A stretch of 37,072 nucleotides of DNA, taken from the NCBI RefSeq assembly GCF_023276435.1, contig NZ_JALLPO010000066.1:1-37072 (forward strand). Direction: 5' to 3'. The position numbers were made by a program, and so were the translations under genes. Within the stretch, counting starts at the first letter, position 1; the number at the start of each line of letters is the position of its first letter. Below, piece after piece: positions 32,555 to 37,072 of this stretch. The notes below the pieces were generated by a model that had not been told where the DNA came from, searched no databases, and saw only the letters and a program-made list of their open reading frames with translations. The stretch comes from Sphaerisporangium perillae (GTDB taxonomy: Bacteria; Actinomycetota; Actinomycetes; Streptosporangiales; Streptosporangiaceae).

Positions 32555-32839
32555 GATGGCATAAGAGGATCAGCTTTCGCTGATATGGCAGTTGGGTCAG
32601 CCGGACGTTCCGCAAGTTCTCGACGCATCGAAAGTCAATCCTATCGATGGTCAGGCTCCAGCCTATGTATGGGGCCGGAGCATCTTGGGCCGACGATGAC
32701 ATTGAATTGATGTGAAGCGGATTGAAACACGTTCACCTAGACCGAGTCGCTGGTTGTCCCGTCCGCCTACCGGTGCGCCCTCGCTGCACCTCAAGGGTCC
32801 GGGAATCTTCGTGATCTCTCCTTGTAAGGTCTCTGATGA
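32555..32839. other. Degraded stretch between Imm21 and the toxin scrap
   Basis: No intact gene is visible in these 285 bp. One frame stays open from 32565 to about 32703 and reads WQLGQPDVPQVLDASKVNPID, then APAYVWGRSILGRR before a stop. This looks protein-like, but I recognise no family. It may be debris of a toxin or of another cassette member. The frame differs from that of the following toxin scrap. Confidence 0.3.
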
Positions 32840-32950
32840 ACTTCAGGTGGATCCACGGCGAACAGGGGAAAAGATGTGCTAGACGCTTGTAATGCGGCCG
32901 GGACACGTCTGGAGTGCCCGCACTGCAACAGATCTAGAGGCCGTAGGTGA
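32840..32950 (+). pseudogene. C-terminal remnant of a probable polymorphic toxin
   Basis: After an in-frame stop at 32837-32839, 36 codons read through to a TGA at 32948-32950. The end of the frame, DVLDACNAAGTRLECPHCNRSRGRR, contains a C-x2-C pair (CPHC) plus NRSRG, resembling the tail of zinc-binding nuclease-type toxin domains. The stop overlaps the GTG of the SUFU immunity gene by 4 nt, the arrangement of a toxin-immunity pair. No start or ribosome site fits such a short gene, so I regard it as the preserved 3' end of a lost toxin. The toxin class is not determined. Confidence 0.5.
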
Positions 32951-33525
32951 ACGATAATAGCGCTGACGAATACTTGGCTCACTTTGAGCGAAGCCTAGGT
33001 ACGTTTTCGGAGTCTTGGCGAAAATCGGACATCGACACGGAACACTTCCAGGTTCTCCAGTTCTGTGACCGGGAGAGTGAGCGAATCACCTATGTTACCT
33101 TCGGTTTGAACCGGTTCGAGCTTGCTTTGGGCTCGAACCGGGTTGGCCGTCAAGAACTGGTGGTCGGGATAGGAAGTTCATGGGATCAGCCGGAAATCCC
33201 TGGACTCATGAACTCAATAGGCGAAAGTGTCGTTCATCGAGGCCGAGCGCTTCTGAGAGGTGAAGTTCTCGACCCTCATGGGCGGATCTTTAGGGGATAT
33301 AACTTCACTGCTTTCTATTGCAGCTCTCCAGTGTATTTTCCGAGACGATTTGAAGTGTTTCATGGCACCACGCCAGAAACAATTATGGTTTGGCTTATTC
33401 CGATATTCTCGGAAGAGGTGCAATGTATTCGAGAGCGTGGATGGCCTGCTTTTGAAGAGCTGCTAGAATCCCAAGATCCAAACTTGCTTGACCTCTCAAG
33501 GGTGCCTTTGAATATGAAAGGCTAG
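32947..33525 (+). CDS. Suppressor-of-fused (SUFU)-family immunity protein
   Basis: This 192-residue cytosolic protein has the SUFU pattern used by many bacterial immunity proteins: TYVTFGLNRFELALGSNRVGRQELVVGIG, the HRGRALLRGEVL segment, AFYCSSPVYFPRRFEVF, and a late MVWLIPIFSEEVQCIRERGWPAFEELLE. SUFU proteins neutralise toxin domains by direct binding (known for the family). The GTG start overlaps the stop of the toxin remnant, which suggests that it was the cognate antidote. Codon use is strongly A/T-shifted compared with the rest of the window, so it was probably acquired. It is followed at once by the right copy of the direct repeat. Confidence 0.78.
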   Translation: MNDNSADEYLAHFERSLGTFSESWRKSDIDTEHFQVLQFCDRESERITYVTFGLNRFELALGSNRVGRQELVVGIGSSWDQPEIPGLMNSIGESVVHRGRALLRGEVLDPHGRIFRGYNFTAFYCSSPVYFPRRFEVFHGTTPETIMVWLIPIFSEEVQCIRERGWPAFEELLESQDPNLLDLSRVPLNMKG

Positions 33526-33532
33526 GGAAGGC

Positions 33533-33603
33533 GATGTCCAATATCCCTATCAGGGGAAAACCGATATTAGATCAAGCATAATCGCAGCTCACACCACTGC
33601 CAC
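33533..33603. repeat. Direct repeat block A, right copy
   Basis: This degenerate copy of 26606-26675 starts 8 bp after the SUFU stop. The dyad seen upstream of the PBP gene is destroyed here: the right arm reads ATCAGGGG and the left arm lies in unrelated sequence. Only 17 bp separate it from block B, against 250 bp in the left copy. Confidence 0.85.
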
Positions 33604-33620
33604 TACCATCCGGGCCCCGA

Positions 33621-33778
33621 GCCGGGACCGGGCATCGGCGAGCGGGGGCGTCCCACCGGCGGTCATGATGGACACCACCGTGGCGTGGCGTCAGCGAACA
33701 GCGCCCACACCAGGTGGCCGGTGACCGGGTTGCCTCGGCAGCCCACGCGCGAGGCCAGCCGGGTGACGATATCGAGCC
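33621..33778. repeat. Direct repeat block B, right copy
   Basis: This copy of 26926-27082 carries the last 38 or so codons of an RsbW-like gene plus the first codons of the small protein gene. After 33778 the sequence switches abruptly to a patatin gene, marking a recombination junction. Confidence 0.9.
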
Positions 33779-34353
33779 AGCCCGAACTCCGGGCGCACGA
33801 GCGGGTAGAGACCGGGGATCGCCATGCTGGCCAGCAGGGCGGGCAGCGCCGGTCCGGCGGACAGCAGTACCGGGCCGCTGTTGCGCGCGTCGGCCGCCAG
33901 CACCGTCAGTGGGATCTTCGTGCTCTCCAGCCGGTCGATGGGCAGGGCGTCCTCCAGGAACCGTGCCAGGGCCAGGTTGTCGAACAGATGGTCGCGATGG
34001 CCCGTGACCACCGCCTCGATGGTGAGCGGATTGACCGGGAAGGCGTAGTTCAGCGCGCCCTCTGCCCGCAACGCCCCGCGCAGCGGGTGCCGGGGCAGAC
34101 AGCGGGCCCAGATCCGCGCCATGTCGGCCAGGTTGCGCGGGTAGACGTCGTGACGGCCCAGCGACAACCAGAGTTCGGCCAGTTCCGCGACGCCCTCGGC
34201 GTCGGGGCGGGTCGCGTAGTAGGCCGAGTTGAGCGCTCCGACCGACGCGCCGACGACGAGGTCGGCCTGGATGTGGTGGTCGCTTAGTGCGCGCAGCATT
34301 CCCACCTGTGCGGCGCCGAGGCTGCCCGCGCCCCACATGACGAGCGCTTTCAT
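33691..34353 (-). pseudogene. Patatin-like phospholipase, truncated before the catalytic Asp
   Basis: The ATG at 34353 follows AGGTGA. The product starts MKALVMWGAGSLGAAQ (oxyanion-hole Gly loop) and has the nucleophile elbow GASVG (Ser37), both diagnostic of patatin-type lipid acyl hydrolases. The chain is normal up to SMAIPGLYPLVRPEFG. There the family continues to the catalytic Asp-Gly-Gly/Ala motif, but here the sequence crosses the repeat junction (33778/33779). It then reads about 28 codons of antisense-frame duplicated DNA (ARYRHPAGLARGL and so on) before a stop. Without the Asp of the Ser-Asp dyad it should be inactive. Confidence 0.8.
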
Positions 34354-34434
34354 GGTCTCACCTGGCAACGGTCCGGGCTTGTGGCGGAAGCCGGGTGGCC
34401 CGGCTTCCGCCGGTGAAGGGCATCGCGCCGAGGG

Positions 34435-34777
34435 TTATCGGCCCCAGGCTCCGCCCAAGGAGGTCGCGCCCAGTCCGAGGAGCAGGGCGATGACGCCGGT
34501 CACCACGTTGATCGTCGCCGTGGTGGCGACGTGGCCGCTGACCACCCAGACAGCGATGATCGTCCATACGCCGATCACCGGGGTGACCCAGGCGATGCCG
34601 TGGTCCGGCCGTGGCCGAGCCGAACCCGAGCGCGAGCAACGCCAGGGCGAGGCCGACGATCAGGTTGTTCACGGTCAGGGTCGGGAAGCGGTTGAACCCG
34701 ACGACCCAAGGAGAGATCGCGAGGTAGAGTCCGGTCAGGAACGTGAGACCGGCGACCTGCTGGCCGTCCGGGGCCAT
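34435..34777 (-). pseudogene. SPW-repeat membrane protein, frameshifted
   Basis: The first half reads GLTFLTGLYLAISPWVVGFN, then LTVNNLIVGLALALLALGFGSA: a two-helix SPW repeat with the eponymous Ser-Pro-Trp. The second repeat (GIAWVTPVIGVWTIIAVWVVSG and on to GGAWGR, stop at 34435) is in another frame. The sequence between, near 34607-34625, looks like the usual A-Y-G-R-T-H-G linker with two single-base losses. The N-terminus is also short. An assembly or sequencing error could mimic this, but the adjoining pseudogenes argue for real decay. Confidence 0.65.
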
Positions 34778-34782
34778 GCCGA

Positions 34783-35055
34783 CTCGCGGGGACCGACCAT
34801 CGGCGAACTCGCCGCATACCTGTGCACCCGGCACCACAGCACCGTTCAGCTGATCGACCGGGTGGAGCAACTGGGCCTGGTCGCCCGCAACCGCGGCGAG
34901 GGCAGGATCGCCGGGTCGTGCGCCTCACGCTCACCGAGGCGGGCGAGAGGAAGCTCGCGCTGCTGAGCACCAGCCATCTGGAAGAACTCCAGCGGCCGGC
35001 TCCCCTGGTCACCCCGTTCACCGAACCCGCGACCGCGGCGGCCGGCAGTTCCTGA
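34783..35055 (+). pseudogene. MarR-family regulator remnant, 5'-truncated and frameshifted
   Basis: The winged-helix core is clear: GPTIGELAAYLCTRHHSTVQLIDRVEQLGLVARN, then after a frame change DRRVVRLTLTEAGERKLALLSTSHLEELQRPAP. One missing C near 34900 (expected GGC-CAG-GAT-CGC) explains the shift. The N-terminal dimerisation helices are missing and no start codon fits. It abuts the SPW pseudogene head to head, so the original pair was probably divergent and lost its shared promoter by deletion. Confidence 0.7.
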
Positions 35056-35267
35056 GTGAGGCCGAGGCGGCCGCGTACGGTCGATACCGGCTGGCGGGGT
35101 GGTGGCCGACCTGCGGGTGGAATGAAGGTCGTCGGCCGTGATCACGGGATCTTCGAGCTGACCGATTCATCGTTCTGGATGATCGAACGGATCGGTTTCT
35201 TCTGTTGGACAGATTAATCCCGGGTCGAGCAGACTCCGAGTCGGATCTCGTTGAGGGAGGCAGACCG

Positions 35268-36299
<1,032 letters not shown>

Positions 36300-36382
36300 T
36301 CAAGGGCGCCTCGCAGGTACGGCGCCTTCGGCGGTGTTCACTCGAAAGATCGCTTCAACCTTTCCCGCGGCCCTCTGGCGTC

Positions 36383-36496
36383 TCGATCTCTGAGGAGGCG
36401 CGAAGCCGCATTTTGGCTTGCAGCGAGCCGGCGCAGCTCGATGAGTGGATCCGGCGTGCCGCTACCGCCGAGGCCATCGAAGAGCTGTTCTCCTGA
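36383..36496 (+). pseudogene. C-terminal scrap resembling Rpn/transposase-like actinomycete proteins
   Basis: The last 37 codons of an otherwise shadow frame read SISEEARSRILACSEPAQLDEWIRRAATAEAIEELFS. This resembles the C-terminal helical tail that I recall from abundant actinomycete Rpn-like (PD-(D/E)XK, recombination-promoting nuclease) proteins: alanine-rich, with a D-x-W-x2-RAATA segment and ELF end. No upstream domain or start is present. It is probably the end of a deleted copy. The assignment rests on pattern memory only. Confidence 0.45.
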
Positions 36497-36599
36497 CGAT
36501 CCGCCGGTCCGTGGGCGGGCACTGGCGGCCTACGCGTGGCCGCCTACGGTGACCGTGGCAATGGTCAACCGTGGTTCGCCCTCCAGGGTCTCTCCGATG

Positions 36600-36620
36600 C
36601 TAGGACAGGTTCTGCCCTAG
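36600..36620. promoter_or_regulatory. 21-bp dyad before the WYL regulator, probable operator
   Basis: CTAGGACAG (36600-36608) and CTGCCCTAG (36612-36620) are inverted 9-bp arms with one mismatch and a GTT spacer, 21 bp before the regulator's ATG. A CTAGGACAG/CTGTCCTAG-like palindrome at this position suggests autoregulation by the WYL protein. The site is inferred, not proven. Confidence 0.5.
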
Positions 36621-36641
36621 GGGCTGAGTAAGCTGCTGGAC

Positions 36642-37072
36642 ATGTTGGAAACGTCCGCCCGGCTGCTGCGCCTGCTCTCGCTGCTGCAAACCCCGCGCGA
36701 TTGGACCGGCGCCGACCTGGCGCAGCGCCTGGAGGTCGACGTGCGGACCGTGCGCCGCGACATCCAGAAACTGCGCGACCTCGGCTACCCGGTGCACACC
36801 ACCCCTGGCGCGGCCGGCTACCGGCTCGGCGCCGGAACGAAGCTCCCGCCGCTGCTGCTCGACGACGAGGAGGCCGTGGCCGTCGCCATCGGGCTGCGCA
36901 CCGCCGCCAGCGGCACGGTCAACGGCATTGAGGAAACCTCGCTACGCGCACTGGCCAAGCTCGAACAGGTACTGCCGTCGCGCGTACGGCACCGTGTCAA
37001 CCTGCTGCACTCGGTCACCGTCACGGTCCCCGCCGGCGGCCCCACCGTGGACCCGGACGTGCTGACCGTCGC
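36642..37072 (+). CDS. YafY/PafC-type HTH-WYL transcriptional regulator, 3' end missing
   Basis: The first 143 codons encode an N-terminal winged helix (about residues 5-60: ARLLRLLSLLQ, then GADLAQRLEVDVRTVRRDIQKLRDLGYPV). The connecting segment GAAGYRLGAGTKLPPLLLDDEEAVAVAIGLRTAA is typical of DeoR/YafY-like proteins that carry a WYL sensor domain. The WYL domain lies beyond the window. Such regulators respond to unknown ligands or nucleic acid and often control the adjacent gene. The ATG at 36642 has GCTGG upstream, a weak ribosome site. The dyad at 36600-36620 is its likely operator. Confidence 0.88.
   Translation, partial: MLETSARLLRLLSLLQTPRDWTGADLAQRLEVDVRTVRRDIQKLRDLGYPVHTTPGAAGYRLGAGTKLPPLLLDDEEAVAVAIGLRTAASGTVNGIEETSLRALAKLEQVLPSRVRHRVNLLHSVTVTVPAGGPTVDPDVLTV

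Noticed and set aside
26606..33778. Reading the repeat-bounded block as a transposon or integrative element
   Set aside because: No integrase, transposase, terminal inverted repeats, short target duplication or tRNA end is visible. The repeats are copies of ordinary chromosomal sequence.

Overview
The window is high-GC DNA (except about 31.8-33.5 kb) with frequent GTG starts, G-rich Shine-Dalgarno sites and many tightly overlapping genes. It also carries families typical of filamentous actinomycetes: DUF397, an RsbW-like ATP-binding protein, a TPR-type HTH regulator, an SPW protein and a WYL regulator. I infer an actinomycete chromosome, most likely of the Streptosporangiaceae (Nonomuraea/Streptosporangium type). 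This rests on gene content, not on a database search.

Region 1 (1-5.6 kb) is an amino-sugar catabolic locus. A minus-strand operon (SIS-domain isomerase/deaminase, nagA, then a PfkB sugar kinase cut by the window edge) is divergent from a DeoR-family repressor across a short A/T-rich promoter containing a dyad. glpD (aerobic glycerol-3-phosphate dehydrogenase) follows. Region 2 (5.8-13.5 kb) holds a beta-propeller lipoprotein, guaA, a membrane acyltransferase with an in-frame minisatellite, a DUF2157/GDYXXLXY membrane pair and a lone DUF397 protein. Region 3 (13.7-26.6 kb) is an envelope block: secreted polysaccharide deacetylase, CDP-alcohol phosphatidyltransferase with a long disordered insert, sulfotransferase, GT4 glycosyltransferase, a GT2-TagF fusion (teichoic-acid-type polymerase), PhoD phosphodiesterase, a membrane-anchored CoxG/SRPBCC protein and a bifunctional class A penicillin-binding protein.

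Region 4 (26.6-35.2 kb) is accessory. It contains an ATP-binding protein with a coupled small protein, a divergent TPR regulator, a translationally coupled pair (AAA ATPase plus TOPRIM/DUF4276-like protein) resembling a two-gene anti-phage system, an Imm21-type immunity gene, and the C-terminal scrap of a probable toxin whose stop codon overlaps the start of a SUFU-type immunity gene. The block is flanked by imperfect direct copies of one local sequence (26606-27082 and, with an internal deletion, 33533-33778). The second copy cuts a patatin gene just before its catalytic Asp. Frameshifted SPW and MarR genes follow, so the right flank is a gene graveyard.

Region 5 (35.2-37.1 kb) is an aldo/keto reductase, a short C-terminal scrap of an Rpn/transposase-like protein, and a WYL regulator that runs off the window, with its own operator-like dyad. 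The best candidate for a little-described system is the ATPase/TOPRIM-like pair together with the repeat-bounded block that carries it. I saw no tRNA, rRNA, CRISPR array or intact transposase.
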